Below are positions 45,299 through 59,200 of a DNA stretch of 64,000 bases, piece after piece. The stretch comes from Gordionus sp. m RMFG-2023 (taxonomy: Eukaryota > Nematomorpha > Gordioida > Chordodea > Parachordodidae), in the NCBI RefSeq assembly GCF_954871325.1, contig NC_088775.1, forward strand, positions 20,561,561 to 20,625,560, in the 5' to 3' direction. Position 1 is the first letter of the stretch. Each line of letters opens with the position of its first letter. Made by a program: the position numbers and the translations under genes. The notes below the pieces were generated by a model, which saw only the letters and a list, made by a program, of their open reading frames with translations, did not search any database and had not been told where the DNA came from.

Positions 45299-46242
45299 CG
45301 CCCACCCTTCATAAACCCAGATCATTGATTATTTCCTCGTCATTTATCGAATCTTATCTTTGAACATCATCGACTTTTAACTCTTAATTGTCTTCTTTCA
45401 ACATGCTGATTATAATTATTAATATATTTTGTTTGTTATATAATACTTATAAATTTGGATTCAACAATCCTTTACAGTTATTTTCTTTTTCTTAATGTTC
45501 AATTATAAAACAAATAGTTGACCACAAACAAAATAAAAGAATACGAATAGGGATAAAAAAATAATTTATAATTATCACTATTAAAATTACATATTTATAT
45601 TTTCGTTATATCCATTAAGAAAATAATATGAACCACAAAAAAAAAATATTATGACATGTCATATAGCACAAATATAAAACTACAATATATATATATATAT
45701 ATAATGACACCACCATCATATTTTTTATGTTACAAAAATAAATATGAAGATATGCCGATAGATAAAAAAATTTTTAATTTATAATTATAACTATTAAAAC
45801 TATAAACAATATCATCACATCACATTCCATCATTTTTTTAAAAAACTCTTTTATTTTACATAATTCTTCACTAGGTCAAAGTTTAAAATCTTTTATTGTC
45901 CACCGACTTTTATTTAAGAGCTTTTTCTTTATCACATAATATTAAAAAAAATTTTTAATTTTACATTGTTTCACAACATTGTCTCTTTAAATTTAAAAAA
46001 AAATACATTTTTTTAAAAAAAAATTAATCTACACAAAAGTTTGTATTTCATTGAACTTTCCAATACCATACCACATGGTTTTATTCACATGAATTTATTA
46101 AAGTCAGTTTTTTTATTTTATTGATAACAATTTAATTCTTAAATTAAAATATTCTTCTCTATTGATTAAGATAAATAATACTTTTCTTCCCAGATGTTTT
46201 TTTTTTATTAAACTTTTATTACAATTTATTATCATTTTTTAA

Positions 46243-47580
46243 TTATGCTTTACTCAATTTTATATTGACTTGTTTCTCAACAATACCATTCGGCCAATAT
46301 TTATAAAAATTTTCACTAGATATTATTGAAATACTTGCCCCGGTATCAAATAACATTTCAACCATTTGTCCATCAAATTTTAAATTAATATGAGGACATG
46401 AACTCTGTTCTTTTGCTCCCTCAGTTATTACATTTTTATGCAATTTAATCGGAATGATATTTATTTTAATCTCTTTTTTAATACAATTAATATTCATACC
46501 TAGACTATTCTCAGAATTTAAAGATCTCTAAATCTCATTTATGTTTTTATTAAAAATCTCTCCTGGATATTTCTCACTTGTTTGATTACAATAATCCTTT
46601 TTATTCAGATTATTGGTTAATTTAAAATTTTTTATTTCATCAGAATGACAATAAAAATTTCCCACATTACAAATCTTTTTATTCGAGTTAAATTTCAATG
46701 TATAATCATCATTCCCATAATGATTATCAATTTTATTATATATATCCACAAAATTTTTAAAAAAACTATATATATCAAAATATTTATTATTCTCTAAATA
46801 TGATTTTTCTATTTTTATATGATTCTCTTTCAAATCATATAGTCACTGTAACCCACTCACACTTTGAATACAATGTAGGGCAATGTGTCCCATTTCTTCA
46901 CATTTGAAACACATTCTATCATGGTCTGTATTGTGAGTTTTAATTTCATCCACATTTATAATCTGAGGATTTTGTATACTTCGAACCACTGGATTTATCA
47001 CTACCGATGTTCGTTGTGGAAATCCACTTTTGAAATTGGCTTATACAATTTCTTTTTATATGTCCTACAAAACCACATCTATGACATACTATGTCATTTT
47101 TTTCACTTGGTTTTGCAGTCACATTTTCATTAGTTTTTCGGTCTCTTGAATAACAATTTTTACCTATATGTCCTTTTCTTCCGCAAAGTTCACAACTTTC
47201 AATCACATTATTACTTTTGATTTTTAAGTTGGAAACTTCTCCGGATAAATTTTTCATATTTTCTCTCATTTCTCTAATTTCACTTAAAATTATAGATTCC
47301 CCAGTACTTTGTCTCAAAGTATTATCTGTTTTATTATTTTTCAAAATTTCTTCTGGTTTTTTACTTAAAACCTCAAAAATTTTCTCTTTAAATTCAATCA
47401 CAATTGAATTTAATTTTTTATTGATATCCTCCGATATGTCAATATTTTGATGAAAATTAAATACTTTTCCCGTATCTAAATATTTTGAATTTAATTTTTT
47501 ATTTACATCCTCCGATATGTCAATATTTTGAGGAACATTAAATACTTCACCAGTATCTAAATATTTCTCATATTTATCTT
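46243..47580 (-). pseudogene. gag-protease fossil
   Basis: On the minus strand a coiled-coil-like, Lys/Glu-rich part near 47.2-47.5 kb precedes two zinc knuckles of CCHC type near 47.05-47.2 kb (CELCGRKGHIGKNC and CHRCGFVGHIKRNC). A Lys/Asn-rich linker follows, then a retropepsin-like domain near 46.3-46.4 kb with MLFDTGASISII. Two direct repeats of a ~70-bp segment occur near 47.4-47.55 kb. It is treated as a fossil; no pol domain follows. Confidence 0.8.
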
Positions 47581-48160
47581 CAACATTTTTTTTTACTATT
47601 TAAAATTTTTAATTCTAACAAAATTAAATGTAAACTATTTTTGATATCCTCAGAAATATCTAAAGATTTATTACTATTTAGATCACCTAATTTAATTATT
47701 CACTGATCTTCTCTGAATTTTATTAATTAATTGTCTGAAACCAATTAATAATATATACAATATAAAAAAAATGAAAGCTGTAACCACATATTGGTCACAT
47801 CCAATTCATTAAATTTTGTATTAAAATTATTCTTAAAATTTGACATTTTATTAATATTATGCTTATTATAATTATCATTAAAATAAAAAGCCATTTTTTC
47901 ATTAATTATCCAAAATTTAAAATTTTATCTTATATATTTCTAATTTTAATCCAAAAAATCTTACTATTGCGTTGTGTAATTTATAATACAAAAAAAAATT
48001 TCTTACCTTTATTTATCCGGAATCCACTATTATTTTGAGGAACCCGGTCCTAGAAAATTTTTTCTTTTATAATATCTAAAATTTACAAAATATTCACTAT
48101 TTTTTAAATTTTCTTATTTTTCCCTAATAAGTGTTCACGAATCCTGGTCTTTCGGTACCA

Positions 48161-48588
48161 TTTTTATATTTATACAATAATTTTATTTTTATATTTAACA
48201 ATATACTTTACTACAAATATAATTTTATTTTGATATATTTCTTTATTATTTTTCAAATTCATAAAATTCCAATTTCAAAAAAATCAATTAATAATCTCCA
48301 TTTTATAAAATCACCAACTGAATCAAATTATTAACATCAAATTAAAATAATTTCCATCTCATAAAAGTTTTTCTTTTCTTTTCATTTCAATAAAACATGA
48401 AAAATCAAAAATTTATCTTGTATAATATATTTATCAAAAGTCAAAAGTAAAAAAATAAACAAAAAAATACCAAGTGTTTGAATATCAATTCTAGATAAAA
48501 TAACTAATAAATAAAATATATTCTTTTTGATTGACATTTTATAATATATATGTACAAATATATATCATAATAATACAAAACTACAACA
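48161..48588 (-). repeat. 5' LTR of the gag-protease element
   Basis: About 428 bp. It is longer than the other LTR because of extra AT-rich sequence in its middle. It is bounded on the minus strand by the TGGTACCGAAAGACC primer-like site. Confidence 0.78.
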
Positions 48589-50251
48589 ATTACAATTCAA
48601 TTTATTCAAATTATATTTTTATTTTAGTTATAATTTTATTTTATATCTTAACCTTTTTAATATTATATTCTAATTTTAATTTGTAAAAATGTTATATATA
48701 CCTTATGAAAAGAGAAAGAAAATAGAAAATAAAATATATTTTTTATACTCTCCTTAAAATCGTTTTTCTCTTTATGGTGCCCCGTTGGCAAAAAAGAATC
48801 GCCACCACGTAAATTTTTTTTCTCTTCGAAATATAAATATGAATGACAAAAAAAATTATAAAACGAAACAAATAAATTCTATATAAAGAAGGAAAAAAAT
48901 GTAAAGATCATTTTAAAGTTATTTCTATTATGTTTTCATTCAAACTCATTAATATTCCCTGGAAAATTTCTATTTATGATATACTGTTTGAGTTAACTTA
49001 CAATTGCGATGTACATTATTCAAGAATGTAGTGATGACGTCATTTTTGAATTTGTGAGTCTTAAAGAAATGGTCAACTATTTTGAACAACTTAATGGGAA
49101 GTTTTACGTGTATAATGACTCGGAGTTTATTCAACTCCATTGTATTTTTGTAAAAATAGAAATTATATAATTTCTAAATATATATACGAAATATTAATAA
49201 AATATGGATATTAAGCCAGAATTAATATATAAAAATCCAAAATTGGTTGGACCACTTACTGAGATTTACTTAGACAAAATATTAAGTTATTTTTCGACCA
49301 GCACATTACCGGTCTCTATTAAAATAAATACTTTGCTAATAATATATCAGACGAGGTCTTTGACAATATTAAATCAATTAGCACGGATACCGACATATTA
49401 GATCTTAAGATAGTGACTAAAAAGTTAACTTACCTTTTACCTGTACAAGATAAAAACATTTTGATAAAATAATTTAACTTATTACAGCAGAACTCGGGTG
49501 AGAATTTCATGCAATGGTACATAAGAGTATCGAAACTACATAAAAAATGTAATTTTTCGGACGACAGTAGATTAAAAGAAAAATTACGTACATCTACCTT
49601 AAATGACAAAATAAAATATAAATTTTGTAAAAATATTAATTTAACTTTAAATGAAATGGTAGAGCTAGGAATTAAATTAGATAGTATCAATGATAAATCA
49701 GATGTTGATAACATAAGTTATATGAATAACGATAAAAAGTCTGATAAAGATAAAAACTTTAACAATAGAAATGGAAATGACAATAATAATTATTTTAGAC
49801 CTGATAATATTTTTAGAAATAATTATGATGATAACAGAGATAGAGAGAGGAATTACAACAATAATTTTAGATACTATGATAGGAATTACGGTAATAATAA
49901 TTCGAGATACCACGATAATTATAACAACTATAACTACAATAACTATCGCTACAACAATAATAATCAATCTAATTATGGTATGGCATGATAATAATCAAAG
50001 AAAACAGATCCAATACGGTGACGGAAATCGTAACATTTACCAATCTTATAACAATAATTCAAATAATTATAGAGGTAGTAACAATAATCAGAGAAAGCAA
50101 ATACAAAATAACAACAACTCAAATATTTATAGAGGTAGCGACAACAATAATACAAAGCAAATACAATACAACAACAATGATTACAATATGAATATTGAAG
50201 AAATTATTGAAGAGCGACTCTACAAAGAACAAAGATGATAACGATTTCAAT

Positions 50252-53200
50252 GTTTTCGAACGTTTTCGCGACAAAAATGTTGTTTTTTGAACCGGAAACG
50301 TAAAAAAATACATCTAAGCATAATTGGATAGGAAATTTAATTCTGAGTAGAATGATATAAAAATATTTAAAATTGCATATAAGATGTTAGCCTTTTCCCT
50401 TCCAACGTTTTTACCACAAAAAAATTATTAAAATTTATTTTTTGAACCGATAACGTAAAAAAATACATCAAAGCATATTTAGATAGGAAATTTAATTCTG
50501 AGTTCAATGATATAAAAATTTATAAAATTAAACTTAAGATGTTAGCCTTTTACCTTCGAACGTTTTCGCGACAAAAATGTTATTTTTTGAACCGGAAACG
50601 TAAAAATACATTTAAGCATAATTGGATAGGAAATTTAATTCTGAGTAGAATGATATAAAAATATTCAAAATTGCATATTTGATGTTAGCCTTTTCCCTTC
50701 CAACGTTTTTACCACAAAAAAATTATTAAAATTTATTTTTTGAACCGATAACGTAAAAAAATACATCAAAGCATATTTAGATAGGAAATTTAATTCTGAG
50801 TTCAATGATATAAAAATTTATAAAATTAAACTTAAGATGTTAGCCTTTTCCCTTCGAACGTTTTCGCGACAAAAATGTTATTTTTTGAACCGGAAACGTA
50901 AAAAAATACATCTAAGCATAATTGGATAGGAAATTTATTTCTGAGTAGAATGATATAAAAATATTTAAAATTGCATATAAGATGTTAGCCTTTTCCCTTC
51001 CAACGTTTTTACCACAAAAAAATTATTAAAATTTATTTTGTGAACCGATAACGTAAAAAAATACATCAAAGCATATTTAGATAGGAAATATAATTCTGAG
51101 TTCAATGATATAAAAATTTATAAAATTAAACTTAAGATGTTAGCCTTTTCCCTTCGAACGTTTTCGCGACAAAAATGTTATTTTTTGAACCGGAAACGTA
51201 AAAAAATACATCTAAGCATAATTGGATAGGAAATTTAATTCTGAGTAGAATGATATAAAAATATTCAAAATTGCATATAAGATGTTAGCCTTTTCCCTTC
51301 CAACGTTTTTACCACAAAAAAATTATTAAAATTTATTTTTTGAACCGATAACGTAAAAAAATACATCAAAGCATATTTAGATAGGAAATTTAATTCTGAG
51401 TTCAATGATATAAAAATTTATAAAATTAAACTTAAGATGTTAGGTTTTTCCCTTCGAACGTTTTCGCGACAAAAATGTTATTTTTTGAACCGAAAACGTA
51501 AAAAAATATATTTAAGCATAATTGGATAGGAAATTTAATTCTGAGTAGAATGATATAAAAATATTCAAAATTGCATATAAGATGTTAGCCTTTTCCCTTT
51601 CAACGTTTTTACCACAAAAAAATTATTAAAATTTATTTTTTGAACCGATAACGTAAAAAAATACATCATAGCATATTTATATAGGAAATATAATTCTGAG
51701 TTCAATGATATAAAAATTTATAAAATTTAACTTAAGATGTTAGCCTTTTCCCTTCGAACGTTTTCGCGACAAAAATGTTATTTTTTGAACCGGAAACGTA
51801 AAAAAATACATCTAAGCATAATTGGATAGGAAATTTATTTCTGAGTAGAATGATATAAAAATATTTAAAATTGCATATAAGATGTTAGCCTTTTCCCTTC
51901 CAACGTTTTTACCACAAACAAATTAAAATTTATTTTTTGAACCGATAACTTAGAAAATTATATCAAAGCATATTTAGATAGGATATTTAATTCTGAATTC
52001 AATGATATAAAAATTTATAAAATTAAACTTAAGATGTTAGCCTTTTCCCTTAAAACGTTTTCGCGACAAAAATGTTATTTTTTGAACCGAAAACGTAAAA
52101 AAATATATTTAAGCATAATTGGATAGGAAATTTAATTCTGAGTAGAATGATATAAAAATATTCAAAATTGCATATAAGATGTTAGCCTTTTCCCTTTCAA
52201 CGTTTTTACCACAAAAAAATTATTAAAATTTATTTTGTGAACCGATAACGTAAAAAAATACATCATAGCATATTTATATAGGAAATATAATTCTGAGTTC
52301 AATGATATAAAAATTTATAAAATTAAACTTAAGATGTTAGCCTTTTCCCTTCGAACGTTTTCGCGACAAAAATGTTATTTTTTGAACCGGAAACGTAAAA
52401 AAATACATCTAAGCATAATTGGATAGGAAATTTATTTCTGAGTAGAATGATATAAAAATATTTAAAATTGCATATAAGATGTTAGCCTTTTCCCTTCCAA
52501 CGTTTTTACCACAAACAAATTAAAATTTATTTTTTGAACCGATAACTTAGAAAATTATATCAAAGCATATTTAGATAGGATATTTAATTCTGAATTCAAT
52601 GATATAAAAATTTATAAAATTAAACTTAAGATGTTAGCCTTTTCCCTTTGAACGTTTTCGCGACAAAAATGTTATTTTTTGAACCGGAAACGTAAAAAAT
52701 ACATCTAAGCATAATTGGATAGGAAATTTAATTCTGAGTAGAATGATATAAAAATATTCAAAATTGCATATAAGATGTTAGCCTTTTCCCTTCCAACGTT
52801 TTTACCACAAACAAATTAAAATTTATTTTTTGAACCGATAACTTAGAAAATTATATCAAAGCATATTTAGATAGGATATTTAATTCTGAATTCAATGATA
52901 TAAAAATTTATAAAATTAAACTTAAGATGTTAGCCTCCCTTAAAACGTTTTCGCGACAAAAATGTTATTTTTTGAACCGGAAACGTAAAAAAATACATCT
53001 AAGCATAATTGGATAGGAAATTTAATTCTGAGTAGAATGATATAAAAATATTCAAAATTGCATATAAGATGTTAGCCTTTTCCCTTCCAACGTTTTTCCC
53101 ACAAAAAAATTTTTAAAATATTTTTTGAACCGATACGTAAAAAATTACATCAAAGCATATTTAGATAGTAAATTTAATTCTGAGTTCAATGATATAAAAA

Positions 53201-56200
53201 TTTATAAAATTAAACTTAAGATGTTAGCCTTTTCCCTTTGACGTTTTCGCGACAAAAATGTTATTTTTTGAACCGGAAACGTAAAAGAAAACATCTAAGC
53301 ATAATTGGATAGGAAATTTAATTCTGAGTAGAATGATATAAAAATATTCAAAATTGCATATAAGATGTTAGCCTTTTCCCTTTCAACGTTTTTTCCACAA
53401 AAAAATTATTAAAATTTATTTTTTGAACCGATAACGTAAAAAAATACATCAAAGCATATTTAGATAGGAAATTTAATTCTGAGTTCAATGATATAAAAAT
53501 TTATAAAATTAAACTTAAGATGTTAGCCTTTTCCCTTCGAACGTTTTCGCGACAAAAATGTTATTTTTTGAACCGGAAACGTAAAAAAATACATCTAAGC
53601 ATAATTGGATAGGAAATTTAATTCTGAGTAGAATGATATAAAAATATTCAAAATTGCATATAAGATGTTAGCCTTTTCCCTTCCAACGTTTTTGACACAA
53701 AAAAATTTTTAAAATATTTTTTGAACCGATACGTAAAAAATTACATCAAAGCATATTTAGATAGTAAATTTAATTCTGAGTTCAATGATATAAAAATTTA
53801 TAAAATTAAACTTAAGATGTTAGCCTTTTCCCTTTGACGTTTTCGCGACAAAAATGTTATTTTTTGAACCGGAAACGTAAAAGAAAACATCTAAGCATAA
53901 TTGGATAGGAAATTTAATTCTGAGTAGAATGATATAAAAATATTCAAAATTGCATATAAGATGTTAGCCTTTTCCCTTTCAACGTTTTTTCCACAAAAAA
54001 ATTATTAAAATTTATTTTTTGAACCGATAACGTAAAAAAATACATCATAGCATATTTAGATAGGAAATATAATTCTGAGTTCAATGATATAAAAATTTAT
54101 AAAATTAAACTTAAGATGTTAGCCTTTTCCCTTCGAACGTTTTCGCGACAAAAATGTTATTTTTTGAACCGGAAACGTAAAAAAATACATCTAAGCATAA
54201 TTGGATAGGAAATTTATTTCTGAGTAGAATGATATAAAAATATTTAAAATTGCATATAAGATGTTAGCCTTTTCCCTTTGAACGTTTTCGAGATAAAAAT
54301 GTTATTTTTTGAACCGGAAACGTAAAAGAAAACATCTAAGCATAATTGGATAGGAAATTTAATTCTGAGTAGAATGATATAAAAATATTCAAAATTGCAT
54401 ATAAGATGTTAGCCGATTCCCTTCCAACGTTTTTACCACAAAAAAATTATTAAAATTTATTTTGTGAACCGATAACGTAAAAAAATACATCAAAGCATAT
54501 TTAGATAGGAAATATAATTCTGAGTTCAATGATATAAAAATTTATAAAATTAAACTTAAGATGTTAGCCTTTTCCCTTTGAACGTTTTCGCGACAAAAAT
54601 GTTATTTTTTGAACCGGAAACGTAAAAAATACATCTAAGCATAATTGGATAGGAAATTTAATTCTGAGTAGAATGATATAAAAATATTCAAAATTGCATA
54701 TAAGATGTTAGCCTTTTCCCTTCCAACGTTTTTACCACAAACAAATTAAAATTTATTTTTTGAACCGATAACTTAGAAAATTATATCAAAGCATATTTAG
54801 ATAGGATATTTAATTCTGAATTCAATGATATAAAAATTTATAAAATTAAACTTAAGATGTTAGCCTCCCTTAAAACGTTTTCGCGACAAAATGGTTATTT
54901 TTTGAACCGGAAACGTAAAAGAATACATCTAAGCATAATTGGATAGGAAATTTAATTCTGAGTAGAATGATATAAAAATATTTAAAATTGCATATAAGAT
55001 GTTAGCCTTTTCCCTTTGAACGTTTTCGAGATAAAAATGTTATTTTTTGAACCGGAAACGTAAAAAAATACATCTAAGCATAATTGGATAGGAAATTTAA
55101 TTCTGAGTAGAATGATATAAAAATATTCAAAATTGCATATAAGATGTTAACCTTTTCCCTTCCAACGTTTTTACCACAAAAAAATTTTTAAAATTTATTT
55201 TTTGAACCGATAACGTAAAAAATTACATCAAAGCATATTTAGATAGTAAATTAAATTCTGAGTTCAATGATATAAAAATTAATAAAATTAAACTTAAGAT
55301 GTTAGCCTTTTCCCTTCGACGTTTTCGCGACAAAAATGTTATTTTTTGAACCGGAAACGTAAAAGAAAACATCTAAGCATAATTGGATAGGAAATTTAAT
55401 TCTGAGTAGAATGATATAAAAATATTCAAAATTGCATATAAGATGTTAGCCTTTTCCCTTCCAACGTTTTTCCCACAAAAAAATTTTTAAAATATTTTTT
55501 GAACCGATACGTAAAAAATTACATCAAAGCATATTTAGATAGTAAATTTAATTCTGAGTTCAATGATATAAAAATTTATAAAATTAAACTTAAGATGTTA
55601 GGTTTTTCCCTTTGAACGTTTTCGCGAGAAAAATGTTATTTTTTGAACCGGAAACGTAAAAGAAAACATCTAAGCATAATTGGATAGGAAATTTAATTCT
55701 GAGTAGAATGATATAAAAATATTCAAAATTGCATATAAGATGTTAGCCTTTTCCCTTCCAACGTTTTTACCACAAACAAATTTTTAAAATTTATTTTTTG
55801 AACCGATAACTTAGAAAATTATATCAAAGCATATTTAGATAGGAAATTTAATTCTGAGTTCAATGATATAAAAATTTATAAAATTAAACTTAAGATGTTA
55901 GCCTTTTCCCTTTGAACGTTTTCGCGACAAAAATGTTATTTTTTGAACCGGAAACGTAAAAAATACATCTAAGCATAATTGGATAGGAAATTTAATTCTG
56001 AGTAGAATGATATAAAAATATTCAAAATTGCATATAAGATGTTAGCCTTTTCCCTTCCAACGTTTTTACCACAAAAAAATTATTAAAATTTATTTTTTGA
56101 ACCGATAACGTAAAAAAATACATCAAAGCATATTTAGATAGGAAATATAATTCTGAGTTCAATGATATAAAAATTTATAAAATTAAACTTAAGATGTTAG

Positions 56201-59200
56201 CCTTTTCCCTTTGAACGTTTTCGCGACAAAAATGTTATTTTTTGAACCGGAAACGTAAAAAATACATCTAAGCATAATTGGATAGGAAATTTAATTCTGA
56301 GTAGAATGATATAAAAATATTCAAAATTGCATATAAGATGTTAGCCTTTTCCCTTCCAACGTTTTTACCACAAACAAATTAAAATTTATTTTTTGAACCG
56401 ATAACTTAGAAAATTATATAAAAGCATATTTAGATAGGATATTTAATTCTGAATTCAATGATATAAAAATTTATAAAATTAAACTTAAGATGTTAGCCTT
56501 TTCCCTTAAAACGTTTTCGCGACAAAAATGTTATTTTTTGAACAGGAAACGTAAAAGAAAACATCTAAGCATAATTGGATAGGAAATTTAATTCTGAGTA
56601 GAATGATATAAAAATATTCAAAATTGCACATAAGATGTTAGCCTTTTCCCCAACGTTTTTATAACAAACAAATTTTTAAAATTTATTTTTTGAACCGATA
56701 ACTTAGAAAATTATAGCAAAGCATATTTAGATAGGAAATTTAATTCTGAGTTCAATGATATAAAAATTTATAAAATTAAACTTAAGATGTTAGCCTTATA
56801 CCTTCGAACGTTTTCGCGACAAAAATGTTATTTTTTGAACCGGAAACGTAAAAAAATACATCTAAGCATAATTGGATAGGAAATTTAATTCTGAGTAGAA
56901 TGATATAAAAATATTCAAAATTGCATATAAGATGTTAGCCTTTTCCCTTCCAACGTTTTTCCCACAAAAAAATTTTTAAAATATTTTTTGAACCGATACG
57001 TAAAAAATTACATCAAAGCATATTTAGATAGTAAATTTAATTCTGAGTTCAATGATATAAAAATTTATAAAATTAAACTTAAGATGTTAGGTTTTTCCCT
57101 TTGAACGTTTTCGCGAGAAAAATGTTATTTTTTGAACCGGAAACGTAAAAGAAAACATCTAAGCATAATTGGATAGGAAATTTAATTCTGAGTAGAATGA
57201 TATAAAAATATTCAAAATTGCATATAAGATGTTAGCCTTTTCCCTTCCAACGTTTTTACCACAAACAAATTTTTAAAATTTATTTTTTGAACCGATAACT
57301 TAGAAAATTATATCAAAGCATATTTAGATAGGAAATTTAATTCTGAGTTCAATGATATAAAAATTTATAAAATAAACTTAAGATGTTAGCCTTTTCCCTT
57401 TGAACGTTTTCGCGACAAAAATGTTATTTTTTGAACCGGAAACGTAAAAAATACATCTAAGCATAATTGGATAGGAAATTTAATTCTGAGTAGAATGATA
57501 TAAAAATATTCAAAATTGCATATAAGATGTTAGCCTTTTCCCTTCCAACGTTTTTACCACAAAAAAATTATTAAAATTTATTTTTTGAACCGATAACGTA
57601 AAAAAATACATCAAAGCATATTTAGATAGGAAATATAATTCTGAGTTCAATGATATAAAAATTTATAAAATTAAACTTAAGATGTTAGCCTTTTCCCTTT
57701 GAACGTTTTCGCGACAAAAATGTTATTTTTTGAACCGGAAACGTAAAAAATACATCTAAGCATAATTGGATAGGAAATTTAATTCTGAGTAGAATGATAT
57801 AAAAATATTCAAAATTGCATATAAGATGTTAGCCTTTTCCCTTCCAACGTTTTTACCACAAACAAATTAAAATTTATTTTTTGAACCGATAACTTAGAAA
57901 ATTATATCAAAGCATATTTAGATAGGATATTTAATTCTGAATTCAATGATATAAAAATTTATAAAATTAAACTTAAGATGTTAGCCTTTTCCTTTAAAAC
58001 GTTTTCGCGACAAAAATGTTATTTTTTGAACCGATAACGTAAAAAAATACATCAAAGCATATTTAGATAGGAAATTTAATTCTGAGTTCAATGATATAAA
58101 AATTTATAAAATTAAACTTAAGATGTTAGGTTTTTCCCTTTGAACGTTTTCGCGACAAAAATGTTATTTTTTGAACCGGAAACGTAAAAGAATACATCTA
58201 AGCATAATTGGATAGGAAATTTAATTCTGAGTAGAATGATATAAAAATATTCAAAATTGCATATAAGATGTTAGCCTTTTCCCTTCCAACGTTTTTACCA
58301 CAAAAAAATTTTTAAAATTTATTTTTTGAACCGATAACGTAAAAAATTACATCAAAGCATATTTAGATAGTAAATTTAATTCTGAGTTCAATGATATAAA
58401 AATTTATAAAATTAAACTTAAGATGTTAGCCTTTTCCCTTCGACGTTTTCCCGACAAAAATGTTATTTTTTGAACCGGAAACGTAAAAGAAAACATCTAA
58501 GCATAATTGGATAGGAAATTTAATTCTGAGTAGAATGATATAAAAATATTCAAAATTGCATATAAGATGTTAGCCTTTTCCCTTCCAACGTTTTTACCAC
58601 AAACAAATTTTTAAAATTTATTTTTTGAACCGATAACGTAAAAAAACACATCAAAGCATATTTAGATAGGAAATTTAATTCTGAGTTCAATGATATAAAA
58701 ATTTATAAAATTATACTTAAGATGTTAGGTTTTTCCCTTTGAACGTTTTCGCGAGAAAAATGTTATTTTTTGAACCGGAAACGTAAAAGAAAACATCTAA
58801 GCATAATTGGATAGGAAATTTAATTCTGAGTAGAATGATATAAAAATATTCAAAATTGCCTATAAGATGTTAGCCTTTTCCCTTCCAACGTTTTTACCAC
58901 AAACAAATTTTTAAAATTTATTTTTTGAACCGATAACTTAGAAAATTATATCAAAGCATATTTAGATAGGAAATTTAATTCTGAGTTCAATGATATAAAA
59001 ATTTATAAAATTAAACTTAAGATGTTAGCCTTTTCCCTTTGAACGTTTTCGCGACAAAAATGTTATTTTTTGAACCGGAAACGTAAAAAATACATCTAAG
59101 CATAATTGGATAGGAAATTTAATTCTGAGTAGAATGATATAAAAATATTCAAAATTGCATATAAGATGTTAGCCTTTTCCCTTCCAACGTTTTTACCACA

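Larger units (their letters stand above)
44960..48588 (-). mobile_element. LTR retroelement fossil with gag and protease only
   Basis: LTRs at 44960-45298 and about 48161-48588 enclose minus-strand coding remnants. A 5-bp duplication ATTAC lies at 44955-44959 and 48589-48593, inside the Gypsy-2 LTR. The LTR begins TGTTGTAGTTTTG on the minus strand. A TGGTACCGAAAGACC primer-site-like sequence follows the 5' LTR, and the purine-rich AAGGGTGGGCG precedes the 3' LTR. Gag zinc knuckles and a protease-like domain are present. The ~900 bp between protease and 3' LTR show no reverse transcriptase or integrase. It is broken a few times; the similar LTRs suggest a fairly recent insertion. Confidence 0.82.
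44929..50252 (+). mobile_element. Ty3/gypsy LTR retrotransposon fossil, 5' part (Gypsy-2)
   Basis: It begins TGTTATATATTCAAATTT, the same LTR start as Gypsy-1. Its 5' LTR is split by a nested LTR element (44960-48588) and resumes at 48589-48774. The primer-site-like TGGTGCCCCGTTGG follows at 48775. The gag region (about 48.9-50.2 kb) is close to that of Gypsy-1, including MDIKPELIY and the Asn-rich tail. The rest of the element is absent: a satellite array starts at about 50252. It is broken several times and is slightly older than the nested element. Confidence 0.85.
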
